Source: Lachnospiraceae bacterium
GTDB lineage: Bacteria; Bacillota; Clostridia; Lachnospirales; Lachnospiraceae
Direction: 5' to 3'
NCBI GenBank assembly: GCA_024696005.1
Contig: JAILHF010000052.1
Coordinates: forward strand, 1-64,000
DNA: 64,000 bases
Under the pieces are notes generated by a model. The model had not been told where the DNA came from, did no database searches, and saw only the letters and a program-made list of their open reading frames with translations. Shown here piece by piece: positions 35,558-45,053 of this stretch; the stretch's first letter is position 1; each line of letters opens with the position of its first letter. A program made the translations under genes and the position numbers.

Positions 35558-37549
35558 TCAATCGTGTAACAGATACGCATATCCGCCGTAATCTCCGTCA
35601 AATGCAATGCGCTTGAGTTTTGTATTCTCGCGGTACAGGGCCTTCATGATATGTGCCATCCCCACCGCTTTATCTTCGGCGGCCGCATAAAAGACCGCGT
35701 TCAATACGATATTCTTGATCTCACCGCCGGAAAGTTCGAATTTGTCCGCCAGAAAATCGTAATCGATATCTTTACCGAGCGGAACACCCTTCCCGAAAGA
35801 ACTCTTCCAGATCTCTTCCCTGGTCTTTTTGTCCGGCAGCGTAAAGTTCAGCACATAACGGATGCGCCGCATGAATGCCTGGTCGATATTCTGCAGGTTG
35901 TTCGTGGCCAGCAGCACGATCCCGTCGTATTCCTCGATGCGCTGCAGGATGAACGAGATCTCGGTATTCGCGTATTTATCCTTGGAATCCTTCACCTCGC
36001 TGCGCTTGCCCATCACGGCATCCGCTTCGTCAAAGAAAAGGACCATGTTGCTCTTCTGGGCCCGGGTAAACACTTCTTCCAGGCGCTTTTCCGTCTCGCC
36101 GATGTACTTGTCAACGATCTGGGACAGATCCACCTTGTAAAGCTCCAGTCCCAGCTGCCCCGCCAGGGCATGCACCGTCATGGTCTTGCCGGTTCCGGGA
36201 GGCCCCGCCAGGATCACGGAAACGCAGCGCCCGTAGGCATAACGCTTCTTCAGCTCCCATTCATCGTATACCTTATGCCGCAGCTCCACCTGCTTTACGA
36301 TATCTTCAAGCACCGAGCGGTTATGCGCATCGATCTTGATATCCGCCAGGGAAAAGCCCGGCTCGATCCGTTTCACATTATCGTAACGGCCGTCATCCAG
36401 CACTTCATAGCAGAGTTTGCAGATCAGGTGTTCATCCGCTTTTTCTCCGCAGGCTACAGCCGTATCCAGAGCCTGTGCCACCCGTTTCACCTGCCCCGCC
36501 GTAAGCATCATTTTGGACGCCAGAGGCTCCGCAAGCTTCTTCAGCTTCTTCGGCAAAAAGCCCTTCCACAGTTCCAGAACATGCGCTGCCCCGGTCGGGA
36601 TCTGCAGGCTGACGATATCCCCGGAAAGCAGCGGGATCAGCTTCACATCCCGCTCCGTCAGCAAAAAGAGCGGCTTTTTGCTGTGGGTCCGGTACAGCTT
36701 CTGCAGTTTGCGGATCAGAAATTCCCCATCCTTTCCCTTCGTGATCCCGCGAAGGACCAAAGCCCTGTCCTCCAGGATGCAGGCACGCACCAGACGTCGC
36801 ATCAATTCCTTCGGTTCGGCGGTCCCGGTCAGATAATCATGATCCGCCGCCAAAAGTGCCAGGCCGCACTCCTTTGCGGCCAGCGATGTCAGCAGGAAAC
36901 GTCCGCTTTCCCTTTCCCCGCTGAGGAGCACGCTGAATCTCTCCCCGCTCTTTTCAAGGATCGCGATCCGCCTGACCAGCGCATCCCTTTCCTGCTCCAT
37001 GCCGTAGCATTCCGGAAGATCATCTTCCGGATCGAAGGTCTCGGAAAAATCCGAGAAAGCCCGGTCCGCATGACGGCTTCTGCCCAGAAAGCCCAGCAGA
37101 TATTCATCAAAGCAAAAGACCGCATTATAAAACTCTCCCGCCATCACCGGCGCACCAAGCAGAAAACGGAGTTTTTCATCCGCCCGTCGCATGGGAGCGA
37201 GCAGTTCCTCCATCCCGCCGACATAGCCGGCCGCTCTCGCCGCCGCAAGGATCGTCACACCGCCGCCGTTTCCGGGCGAGACCAGCTCCAGCATCCCTTC
37301 CGCAGCGGGTTCGAGGGTACGCAGGGCCAGAAGCTCCAGAAGAGTGGACGCGATCACATCCTCCCCGCAAAAGCGAAGGAGCGGTGCGGCTGCGGATTCC
37401 GTCAGGGCTATCGCTTCCGCTTCCTTCAGATCTTTGGCCTTCACCTTGCCGTCAAGGATCCGCGGATAGCGCGCAAAGCTTTCCTCCGATACCCTCCCTT
37501 TCAGCAAAAGGGAACACTTCATTGCTCCTGCAAGCGCGGCCAGTCTCAT
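35558..37549 (-). CDS. eCIS AAA+ ATPase, second copy
   Basis: 663 residues. Two AAA modules: the first, about 200-350, has a ruined Walker A (SGERESGRFLL). The second, about 400-640, is intact: GPPGTGKT, Walker B MVLFFDEADAV, sensor LLATN and arginine finger RRIRY. This layout matches the ATPase found in every eCIS locus (Afp15 group), whose exact role is unsettled but is needed for assembly or cargo loading. The N-terminal ~190 residues are a helical substrate-binding region that differs from the other copy. AAGGAGG precedes the ATG, and it lies between the 1104-residue gene and the DUF4157 gene. Confidence 0.9.
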   Translation of the reverse strand: MRLAALAGAMKCSLLLKGRVSEESFARYPRILDGKVKAKDLKEAEAIALTESAAAPLLRFCGEDVIASTLLELLALRTLEPAAEGMLELVSPGNGGGVTILAAARAAGYVGGMEELLAPMRRADEKLRFLLGAPVMAGEFYNAVFCFDEYLLGFLGRSRHADRAFSDFSETFDPEDDLPECYGMEQERDALVRRIAILEKSGERFSVLLSGERESGRFLLTSLAAKECGLALLAADHDYLTGTAEPKELMRRLVRACILEDRALVLRGITKGKDGEFLIRKLQKLYRTHSKKPLFLLTERDVKLIPLLSGDIVSLQIPTGAAHVLELWKGFLPKKLKKLAEPLASKMMLTAGQVKRVAQALDTAVACGEKADEHLICKLCYEVLDDGRYDNVKRIEPGFSLADIKIDAHNRSVLEDIVKQVELRHKVYDEWELKKRYAYGRCVSVILAGPPGTGKTMTVHALAGQLGLELYKVDLSQIVDKYIGETEKRLEEVFTRAQKSNMVLFFDEADAVMGKRSEVKDSKDKYANTEISFILQRIEEYDGIVLLATNNLQNIDQAFMRRIRYVLNFTLPDKKTREEIWKSSFGKGVPLGKDIDYDFLADKFELSGGEIKNIVLNAVFYAAAEDKAVGMAHIMKALYRENTKLKRIAFDGDYGGYAYLLHD

Positions 37550-37607
37550 GACGCCTCCTTCTCAGGCAGTCCGGACAGGCATGTCAGTCCGTTCCTTCTC
37601 ATGGGTA

Positions 37608-40600
37608 TCACTCCCCGTTCCCGTCCGCCGGAGCGGCCGGTCTGCTTGCGTACTTGTCTTTCAGTGTATCCAAAAGCGGATCGGCGGCAAGCTGCCCTTT
37701 CTCCATTTTCGCCTGCCGCATGCTGAATTCCATCATCAATGCCTGATAAGCCTTCATCGTAACTATGTTAAAGTAACTGACCACGGTCGGATTGGTCGCA
37801 GAGTCCGGTGACTTCACCGTCATTCCCAAAAGGATCAGATTGCTGATCATCATCGTGGACTGGGTCGATCCGTCTTCCTTCTCAAGCGCCGTCCCTTTGA
37901 AAATGTCTCCCAGAGACTCCAGAAGGCTACGGACCTCCCTGAGCTCTCCGTCCTGCAGATCCTGTCTGATCCGGTCAAGCGCCGCCTGCTTGGCCTGCGC
38001 CGTCTGCGTCGCATCCTTCTGCTGTTCGAGGCAGGCCTCCAGGCCGGAGCTTTTCAGCACGCGGTTCATGTAATCCGGCTCGATCATGGAATGAAGGACC
38101 ATGTTAAACGTAAGCTGCTCCGGCGTGCTTTCCCGGAAAGCGGTCTTCTGGCTCCGGGCGATCCTTTGCGGCATACATCTGCGGTAGTTCTGCAACGTAA
38201 GCTCGCGGAGCATAGGATTTTCCGCGATCATTTCCGGGGTAGCCAGCTGCATGCGGTTCCAGTTGATGTAATCATCCCTGTCAACGAATTCCCTATCCCT
38301 GCCCTTCACATCCTTGGCCTTGAAGAAAGCCGCATCCTGCGAGATCTGCGCCAGCCGGTCCGCAAACTGCGCATCCAGTGCCGCGATCTCCTTAGCCGGG
38401 CGCTGCGCTTCCTCACGCCGCCTGCGCTCTTCCTTCTTCTCTTCCCGTTCGAAAGCATTCAGGCTCCGCATCAGGGCATTGTCGTCACGGAAGGACTCGT
38501 CCTGGGACTCGGTATGGATCTCCTTCGAAAGCTGGTCTGCAAGCTGCTGCAGGCCGGCCTGGGTGAGCATCGGCGCGATCAGGTTCTTCACCAGATAGTC
38601 CACCATATTCGCAGATGCCAGATTATCATCCCCTCCGCCGAATTTCAGATCAAAGACCTCTCTGGCCTTCATCAGGTAATCGCCCAGCTGTTCCAGCGCA
38701 CCGCCCACCTGAAGGTCCTCTCCCAGGATCTGCGTGGCAGATATCACATCATCGCCCACATGGGCGAAACGGTCGCGGATATAATTCTCGGGCATCATGG
38801 CCTTCATTACCCGGAGGATGGTATCGGTCTCGCCGGTGCCCGCTCCCAGCAGGGGATCCGTACCGCCTGCCGCCTGCATCCTTTTTTTCTGGGAATAGAC
38901 AAAATCCCGCATGGCCAGATCCTGCAGCATCGTATCCTTCGACAATGTCTTCGGATCCGCTTCCTTTACCATCGAAGCGACATCGGCGCTGCAGGCGGAG
39001 GAATAGGTCACACCGTCCACGGTCTGCGATACATCATCCGTCCCCCTTAGCATCTTCGCTTCCAGACTGTCCATCAGATTCTCAAATTCCAGAAGCAGCT
39101 GGTAAAGCTCCGGATTCTCTGTCTGCATCTTTGTTCTCTGCTCCTGTGTGAGCAGCTCGCTCATGGCGGGCAGCGCCATTACACTGGTACTGGCCCCCGT
39201 CGCATATTTCATCTGTTCAAAAGGCACATGGGCACAGACTGGGGAAAGTTCAGTATTCAGAAGAGTACGCAGCTCAAACATCAGAAACTGGCGCATGCTT
39301 CCCTGAAAAACTTTCCGGTCTCCGTACATGGTATAGGCACTCTGCAGATACTCAAGTCCCTCCGGGGTATCAAGCCTCTGTCGGAAAATGCCAAAGAGCG
39401 TACGGCTTACCGCTTCCACCCCGCAGCCTGTGGCATAGGACTGGGGCGAGCTGCTGAAATGGATCCCCTTGTTGATCTTCTCCCCCATCTGTCGAAGGGG
39501 CAAACCCTGATCCTGCAATTCCTGAAATAGGCCCGTAAGGGATTCATTCATCCCGAAAAAGATGCTTCCGCGCATGGCACGGGAGCCGAGCTCCGAGGGG
39601 GTGCCCGTGGCCCTGATCCCAAGAGAAACCAGAGAAGCCGCTTTCTGTTGGACGATCCCGCCTTCGGTGGTTTCGTAAACGCTGTCCATCTTCTCCAAAA
39701 CAGACTCATCCACAGGCTTGCCGAATCTGTCCACACCCTTATTCTTTCCGCGCATTGCTTCCAGCATGGACTTTAAACCATGCTTTCTGCCGGAATGCAG
39801 CTTTTGCGGACTTCTCTGCGTTCTCTGATGCTGCGTAAACGCCCGGTATTCGGCATTCTGCAGCATATCACGGAACGCCTGTCCCTGAAACTGCTCAAGG
39901 ATCTTTTCTTCCTCCGTGATCCTCGTCCGGAACGCCCCTTCCAGCGGGGCTTTGTACCCCTGCACCATCTCCCGGCTGGTCGCCAGGTTCGCATCAAAGT
40001 CATTCGAATGCGCAAGCAGCTGCTTCGTATTCACATCCAGACCGTTGCTCGAAAAATAGGACGCCATGTAGGCATTGATCATGGTCGCCATGTCCAGATT
40101 CGCTTTCAACAGTGCTCTTTCCTGTTGGCTCAGCGCCGCAAAAAACGGGGCATTGGTCGGATCCCGTTCGATGTTCTCGAACATGTTCAGCTTATTGGAG
40201 AGCTCCATGATCTCCTCAATATGGGCCGCGATATACGCGTCGGTAAACATCTCCGGTTCCAGCCTGACCCCAAGCATCTCCTTGGTGACCTTTTCCAGAA
40301 ACGGTTTGCGCTGCGCGAGATTTCCCGACATGTAATCCCGGGCCATGCGAAGGTCCGCATCCCTCTTCTCGGTTTCCTTCCTGCTCTGGAACAGACTGAT
40401 CTTCTTCTTCTCGTATCCCTGGGTAAAAGCCAGCACGATGCGCTTATCGTCATGCTGGACCGAGGAACTGGTATAGGTCCTGAAGCCCGGCAGCTGCTCG
40501 GAGATATAGTCCGCCGAGTTTTCCTTCCGCTGATAGTATTCGGCCAGCCGTTCCTTCAGATCCCACTGGCGGTGATCCAGGACCTTCGATCCCGTAAGCT

Positions 40601-40922
40601 TTCTGATCTTATGGTCATGGTACTTGTCCTTCAGCCCGACTTTATGCTTCTGTTCCTGCACAGGCGCCGCCTGGACGGGCAGACCGTCCGCCGTCTCCTG
40701 CGCCGCGACGGAATAGACATGCTTTCTCACATGTGTTAAAAGCTCCTGATTGCGGGACACATCCCGTACCAGCAACGGCCCCATCCCGACAGGCTGTTGC
40801 TGCTGGAGAGCAAAGCTCCGCTGCATGGACTGGGTCAATACGTCCGCCTGCTGCGTTTTTTCGGCTTCAAGCTGTTGCTGCTTTCTCTGCCGTTCCTGTG
40901 CATCTGCTAAAGTTCCGCCCAT
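37608..40922 (-). CDS. Putative eCIS cargo, 1104 residues, unknown function
   Basis: No family recognised. The N-terminus is Gln-rich (QRKQQQLEAEKTQQ), then a basic region and a long, mainly helical protein with no signal peptide or membrane segment. A central, less charged part (about 430-600) includes TGCGVEAVSRTLFGIF and may be the active domain. A coiled-coil (EREEKKEERRRREEAQ) lies near residue 820. The segment at about 215-300 resembles residues 108-175 of the calpain-like protein, which suggests a shared delivery module. AAGGAGG precedes the ATG, and GNAT paralog F ends 13 bases upstream. A tape-measure role is possible (1104 residues would imply about 165 nm), but its position away from the structural genes argues for cargo. 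Confidence 0.6.
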   Translation of the reverse strand: MGGTLADAQERQRKQQQLEAEKTQQADVLTQSMQRSFALQQQQPVGMGPLLVRDVSRNQELLTHVRKHVYSVAAQETADGLPVQAAPVQEQKHKVGLKDKYHDHKIRKLTGSKVLDHRQWDLKERLAEYYQRKENSADYISEQLPGFRTYTSSSVQHDDKRIVLAFTQGYEKKKISLFQSRKETEKRDADLRMARDYMSGNLAQRKPFLEKVTKEMLGVRLEPEMFTDAYIAAHIEEIMELSNKLNMFENIERDPTNAPFFAALSQQERALLKANLDMATMINAYMASYFSSNGLDVNTKQLLAHSNDFDANLATSREMVQGYKAPLEGAFRTRITEEEKILEQFQGQAFRDMLQNAEYRAFTQHQRTQRSPQKLHSGRKHGLKSMLEAMRGKNKGVDRFGKPVDESVLEKMDSVYETTEGGIVQQKAASLVSLGIRATGTPSELGSRAMRGSIFFGMNESLTGLFQELQDQGLPLRQMGEKINKGIHFSSSPQSYATGCGVEAVSRTLFGIFRQRLDTPEGLEYLQSAYTMYGDRKVFQGSMRQFLMFELRTLLNTELSPVCAHVPFEQMKYATGASTSVMALPAMSELLTQEQRTKMQTENPELYQLLLEFENLMDSLEAKMLRGTDDVSQTVDGVTYSSACSADVASMVKEADPKTLSKDTMLQDLAMRDFVYSQKKRMQAAGGTDPLLGAGTGETDTILRVMKAMMPENYIRDRFAHVGDDVISATQILGEDLQVGGALEQLGDYLMKAREVFDLKFGGGDDNLASANMVDYLVKNLIAPMLTQAGLQQLADQLSKEIHTESQDESFRDDNALMRSLNAFEREEKKEERRRREEAQRPAKEIAALDAQFADRLAQISQDAAFFKAKDVKGRDREFVDRDDYINWNRMQLATPEMIAENPMLRELTLQNYRRCMPQRIARSQKTAFRESTPEQLTFNMVLHSMIEPDYMNRVLKSSGLEACLEQQKDATQTAQAKQAALDRIRQDLQDGELREVRSLLESLGDIFKGTALEKEDGSTQSTMMISNLILLGMTVKSPDSATNPTVVSYFNIVTMKAYQALMMEFSMRQAKMEKGQLAADPLLDTLKDKYASRPAAPADGNGE

Positions 40923-40935
40923 GCGTTTTTCCTCC

Positions 40936-41832
40936 TTACCATACCGTTCTTTCCATCACGCGCATGATCTGTCTTGCATTCGGAAAAACTTTTTGCACGA
41001 TGGATTCCGCCGTATCATCCGTAAGAGGAAGGATGAGCTCCTCGTTTTCCCCGTATTTCTTCAGGCTCCGGTCAATGGCCCCCCGCAGAAGCATCATGAA
41101 GATCTGCGGCTTGCCGCTGTGATTATCCGCTCCCGTCACAACAAGCGCACGGTCTTTCTGTTCTACCGTGATATAGGCCGTATACTCACCGTTCTCCTCA
41201 TATACGACGCTGATGTCACGGTCCACCGTTTCCTTCAGGAAACCACCCTCCGGCAGAGGCTGGAAATTCTCACGGGCGCGCTCTTCCTCTTTCAGGAGCA
41301 GACGATTTTCCGTCTCCGCAAACGAACGGATGCTGTCGGAAATAGGGAGCTTTTCCAGCACGCCCGCACGGTCCGCATCCCCCAGACGGGTCTGGTACAT
41401 GTTATAGCGGTTCTGTGAAAGATAGGAAAAATGACGGCGGTACAGGAAACGTTCCAGCATTTCATGATCGCTTTCCGTGCAGCTGAAAATGATGCGGAGC
41501 GAATAAGCCGAACCGACCAGAAGCTCGGAAAGCTCGTCCAGAAGCCGCGTTCCTATGCCTTTGTTCCGATACGAAGGTGAAACATAAAAAGACACGATCT
41601 CAAAATGATCGTCCTCAAGATAGCCTGCGAGAGCGCCGCAGGCGACACCGTTAACCACCCAGCCCAGAGCCGTCACCGGTTCTCCGTTCTCGATCGCTTC
41701 CGATACGCGCGGAAGCAAAAGCGGATAAAAGAAATAGAAATTCTCCTCCGTGATCAGTCCGGATTCTCCCGGTGTCTCCCCCCAGGCCTTATCCTCCAAC
41801 GCAAGTTCCTGTTCCAGAATTACCGCATCCAC
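40936..41832 (-). CDS. Two-domain GNAT-like protein, paralog F
   Basis: 298 residues from a GTG start with AGGGGGA eight bases before it; the nearby ATG is out of frame. The GNAT domain has FEIVSFYVSPSYRNKGIGTRLL, holding an intact acetyl-CoA loop. The C-terminal family domain starts DRDISVVYEENGEYTAYI (the same DRDISV as paralog C), then helix MLLRGAIDRSLKKYGEN and KVFP. It is followed after 13 bases by the 1104-residue gene. It is the first of the GNAT-like genes after the structural region. Confidence 0.8.
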   Translation of the reverse strand: MDAVILEQELALEDKAWGETPGESGLITEENFYFFYPLLLPRVSEAIENGEPVTALGWVVNGVACGALAGYLEDDHFEIVSFYVSPSYRNKGIGTRLLDELSELLVGSAYSLRIIFSCTESDHEMLERFLYRRHFSYLSQNRYNMYQTRLGDADRAGVLEKLPISDSIRSFAETENRLLLKEEERARENFQPLPEGGFLKETVDRDISVVYEENGEYTAYITVEQKDRALVVTGADNHSGKPQIFMMLLRGAIDRSLKKYGENEELILPLTDDTAESIVQKVFPNARQIMRVMERTVW

Positions 41833-41884
41833 TTCATTATTCCCCCTGATATCAAGTTTTTATTTAGCTTAACCCCGATACGGC

Positions 41885-41919
41885 AGAAAAAACAGTACCC
41901 CTAAGGGTAGTTCCCCTGC
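41885..41919 (-). terminator. Weak terminator-like hairpin after the first AAA+ gene
   Basis: On the minus strand the inverted repeat TACCC-TTAG-GGGTA is followed by CTG and six T, five bases past the ATPase stop codon. The stem is short, so read-through to the GNAT/cargo genes is likely. The gap up to the GTG at 41832 (about 90 bases) shows no promoter I would defend. Confidence 0.35.
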
Positions 41920-41924
41920 TTTTT

Positions 41925-44318
41925 TTATGCAAGTCCCACCTGATCGGCATACGGTTCGAAATCTGCCTTGGTAAACACCTTGCCCACTTTTACGTATTCG
42001 TACATCACGGCCTTCAGATAATGCCGCATGCACACTTTTCCGTCGGCCGTGGGATCAGCCGCTGCCAGGAACGCCGCATTCAGGATGCAGTTTTTGATAT
42101 TACCTCCGGCAAACTCGTATTTCTCCGCAAGGTAGCGGATATCCACATCTTCATCGAGCGGTGTGGTCTTGGGGATCGTGGTCCTCCAGAGCATCTCCCT
42201 GGTATCCGCATTGGGGAACTGGAATTCCACGATGTATTTCATTCTTCGGAAGAAAGCCGGGTCGATGTTGTGCTTGTAGTTGGTCGCCAGCACGCACACA
42301 CCGTCATAGGCTTCCATTTCCTGAAGGAGCAATGCCGTCTTGTTGTTGGCGGATGCCTGGTTGGATCCGCCGTCATCGGAACGCTTCGCAAAAATGGTAT
42401 CGCACTCGTCGAAGAAGAGGACCACATTACATTTCTTGGCTTCCCGGAAGATCATCGAAAGGGATTTTTCCGTTTCACCGACATACTTGTCCACGACTTT
42501 GGAGATATCCACGCGGTAAAGCTCCAGATTCAGTTCGTGCGCCAGAACCTGCGCCATCATGGATTTACCGGTACCGGGAGCCCCGAACAGAAGCACCGTC
42601 AGGCCGCGGCCGTAAGGATATTTCTTCGTATAGTTCCATTGCTCGTAAACCTGTTTCTTGAAGTTCATCTGTTCGATCGCATGGGTGATCGTCTCACGCT
42701 GGCTCGGGTTCATGACGATGTCGTCAAAGCCGAACTTCGCCTCCACACGGGTGGCCTTCTGGGAAAGCTCGGAACTCATCTGCCTGTTGCAGCCCTTGAA
42801 GAGATTGGCCCTGGAGATCACCGTCTCCTTGTCCATCAGGGAGAGATTTCTCGCCTCACGCAGGGCATCGCGTATCTTTCCGGCCGTAAAGACAAACTTT
42901 GTGGACATTTCCAGAAGATCCACATCCTCGGCAAAGGAATATTTCTGCGCAAAGTATTTCCAGCATTCGAAACGCTCCGTGGTGCTGGGCGTCTTGAGCT
43001 CGAACTCCGCAAATACTTCCTTCGTGATCTCCTTCATGGAGATGTTGAGCTTGGACATGGCAAAGACCGTGATGTTCTTTTCCGTCAGCTTGGCAAAGGC
43101 CAGATCCATGTAGCCGAAGAACTTTTCCTTCTCCTCGTCACGATACTGCAGCTCCGTCAGGCAGCAGCAGGCATTCGTCAGGATGCATTCGCGTGTGACC
43201 GCCCAAAGCGCCCTGTTCACGAACTGGAAATCGTATTCGAAGAGCTTCTTGCAGTTCATGGCCACGGCGCGCAGGGAATTCTTCTCACAGAATTTCTTGA
43301 CAAAGAATTTCCGCCCGCTTCCCTCGTCACCGTAATAGTAAAAGATCCTGGTCCCTTCCGCATAAGCGATCTCCATCGCTTCCAGCGCGGTGGCATTGGC
43401 CAGTATGGGATCGAGCTCCTCGTCCCCGGTGATCATCGAGAAGAAGCGGTCGTAGTTTTCATCCAGCTTCATCGGATGCCGTCCGAAGAGGAAATCGATC
43501 ATGCGCTTGTCCGGAGAGACCACCGTGGAGAAAGGCATGCTCTCCCGCACCTCCAGGCGGAGGATGGGCATGAGCTGTTCCAGGCAGGCCGACATGTCAC
43601 CGTAGGCATGCGTGATCGAAAACTTTTCTCCGAAATAGAGCTTCGCTGCCGACTCGATCGTAGGCGCGGAAAGATTGCCGTTTTCGTTCACGATCTGGAA
43701 TACGCCCGCATAATCCGTCTGCGTGGAGCTCAACACGCCGCAGGCAAAACAGAAAAGGGTAAAACTTTCGAAATTCAGCTTCCTTGCAAGCTCATAAAAA
43801 GGCAGGGGCGTCCCGGCTTCGATCGTGGCTTCCGCCCGTTCCGAGATCTCCGCAAGGCGTTCATCAAGCGTAAGCGCCGCCTCGGAACGTTCTTCGGCGG
43901 CTTTTACGACCGATCCGCTCTCGGCTCCTGCGTCATCACCGTCTTCGCCGAAACCCGAAAAAAGGGCCAGGAGTTCCGGATCCAGGTCCTCATAGGCTTC
44001 CTCCTTGCTTTCGCTTTCCTTCTCCTCCGGGGTGTCCGTACCCTGACGTTCTTTCTGTATGAAGCGTTCCAGCTTCTCACGCGTCACATCCGCGGCCACC
44101 TCGATATCGGGATAGAGCACGTTTTTATAGCCGCCGTTTCCTGCCGCGTAAACCAGCTTCATCTCGCTGATATAGCGGTCCAACGCCATGTTCACGCAAT
44201 CAAAGACATGATCCATGAACTGGCCGTAGGACGTAAAGGGTTTTGCCTTCTTCTTATCTTCCGCCGCCTTGACAGCCGCTTCCGGCTTTGTTTCCTCTTT
44301 TTTCTTTCGTCCCGCCAT
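41925..44318 (-). CDS. eCIS AAA+ ATPase, first copy
   Basis: 797 residues. An acidic, low-complexity linker lies around residues 90-160, a helical N-domain about 165-320, then a degenerate first AAA module (Walker A replaced by YGDEGSGRKFF). An intact second module spans about 540-790: GAPGTGKS, Walker B VVLFFDECDTIF, sensor VLATN, arginine finger RRMKY. Same architecture as the 663-residue copy and clearly a paralog, with near-identical stretches such as VDKYVGETEK. Belongs to the ATPase group carried by all eCIS loci. It closes the run of envelope genes behind the promoter at 46955-46983. Two copies may serve different cargo groups. Confidence 0.92.
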   Translation of the reverse strand: MAGRKKKEETKPEAAVKAAEDKKKAKPFTSYGQFMDHVFDCVNMALDRYISEMKLVYAAGNGGYKNVLYPDIEVAADVTREKLERFIQKERQGTDTPEEKESESKEEAYEDLDPELLALFSGFGEDGDDAGAESGSVVKAAEERSEAALTLDERLAEISERAEATIEAGTPLPFYELARKLNFESFTLFCFACGVLSSTQTDYAGVFQIVNENGNLSAPTIESAAKLYFGEKFSITHAYGDMSACLEQLMPILRLEVRESMPFSTVVSPDKRMIDFLFGRHPMKLDENYDRFFSMITGDEELDPILANATALEAMEIAYAEGTRIFYYYGDEGSGRKFFVKKFCEKNSLRAVAMNCKKLFEYDFQFVNRALWAVTRECILTNACCCLTELQYRDEEKEKFFGYMDLAFAKLTEKNITVFAMSKLNISMKEITKEVFAEFELKTPSTTERFECWKYFAQKYSFAEDVDLLEMSTKFVFTAGKIRDALREARNLSLMDKETVISRANLFKGCNRQMSSELSQKATRVEAKFGFDDIVMNPSQRETITHAIEQMNFKKQVYEQWNYTKKYPYGRGLTVLLFGAPGTGKSMMAQVLAHELNLELYRVDISKVVDKYVGETEKSLSMIFREAKKCNVVLFFDECDTIFAKRSDDGGSNQASANNKTALLLQEMEAYDGVCVLATNYKHNIDPAFFRRMKYIVEFQFPNADTREMLWRTTIPKTTPLDEDVDIRYLAEKYEFAGGNIKNCILNAAFLAAADPTADGKVCMRHYLKAVMYEYVKVGKVFTKADFEPYADQVGLA

Positions 44319-44324
44319 GCCTTA

Positions 44325-44543
44325 TCAACCCTCTCCCGTGTGAAAGACCGCCGTGCGGTCAAATACGCTCTGCATCGTGTTGATGCCTCCGAATGTTTCC
44401 TCGGGAAAAGCTCCTTTGTTCTTATTCAGGGGCAGCTGTCTTTGGCGCTGCGCGTAGGTAAGCGTTTCCTCTTCCTCCGGCATCTGCCGTTTCTTCCGCA
44501 TCTGCTCCCTGTTCTGTTTGACCAGTCTGTCATCGATCTGCAT
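44325..44543 (-). CDS. Small hydrophilic protein of unknown function
   Basis: 72 residues, charged and probably disordered (EQMRKKRQMPEEEE, then QRQRQLP). GGAGGAG precedes the ATG. The gene abuts the SH3 gene (zero gap) and ends 6 bases before the AAA+ gene, so it is likely translated. It may be a small partner of the ATPase; nothing in its sequence shows a function. Confidence 0.55.
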   Translation of the reverse strand: MQIDDRLVKQNREQMRKKRQMPEEEETLTYAQRQRQLPLNKNKGAFPEETFGGINTMQSVFDRTAVFHTGEG

Positions 44544-45053
44544 TTATCGATACTCCTCCGGCATTTCCTCTGCGGAGATCTCGGTAAACTCCATATACTT
44601 GTTGGAGCAGTACCCCCTGATCTTCCCGTCCTCCGTCGTGATCAGAGACCAGTCCTCACCGGGTTCCAGCACGTAGCCCTTTGTCCCGGAAGGCATCTCC
44701 CCGAGCTTCTGCGAGGCCTTGTCCGGTTCTTTCCGGACATAGAGATAGCTCCGCATGTCGATCACACGGAAGCTGTAATATTGTTTTTCGGGAACAGGCT
44801 CGGCCTCTTCGGCAGGTGTCGGCTCGGGCGTGGGTGTCACATCCTGCCAGGCTGCCCCGCCCACGGACCAGTTGTCGGGGACCGGCGCATCACTGCTGGC
44901 ATCCCCCCGGACGACCGCCTCCTGCTTTTCCTTCAGGCTGGCGGGCATCTCTTCCGGGTTTGAGCCGGGCCAGAAATAGATGACGGCGATGACGAGCGCG
45001 ATCAGGACATACGCACCCATCATGGCAAGGAGCATGTTGGATCCGCGTTTCAT
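44544..45053 (-). CDS. Membrane-anchored SH3-domain protein
   Basis: 169 residues. One N-terminal membrane helix (about 7-29, ending in FWPGS) and a Pro/Glu/Thr linker lead to a bacterial SH3 domain at about 95-155 (MRSYLYVRKEPD, LGEMPSGTKGYVL, WSLITTEDGKIRGY). SH3b domains of this sort usually bind peptidoglycan or other wall parts, so the protein probably spans the membrane with the domain outside. It overlaps the preceding gene by four bases. Together with the FtsE-like ATPase and the membrane HATPase it may form an envelope-associated unit concerned with wall opening or particle release (inference). Confidence 0.8.
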   Translation of the reverse strand: MKRGSNMLLAMMGAYVLIALVIAVIYFWPGSNPEEMPASLKEKQEAVVRGDASSDAPVPDNWSVGGAAWQDVTPTPEPTPAEEAEPVPEKQYYSFRVIDMRSYLYVRKEPDKASQKLGEMPSGTKGYVLEPGEDWSLITTEDGKIRGYCSNKYMEFTEISAEEMPEEYR

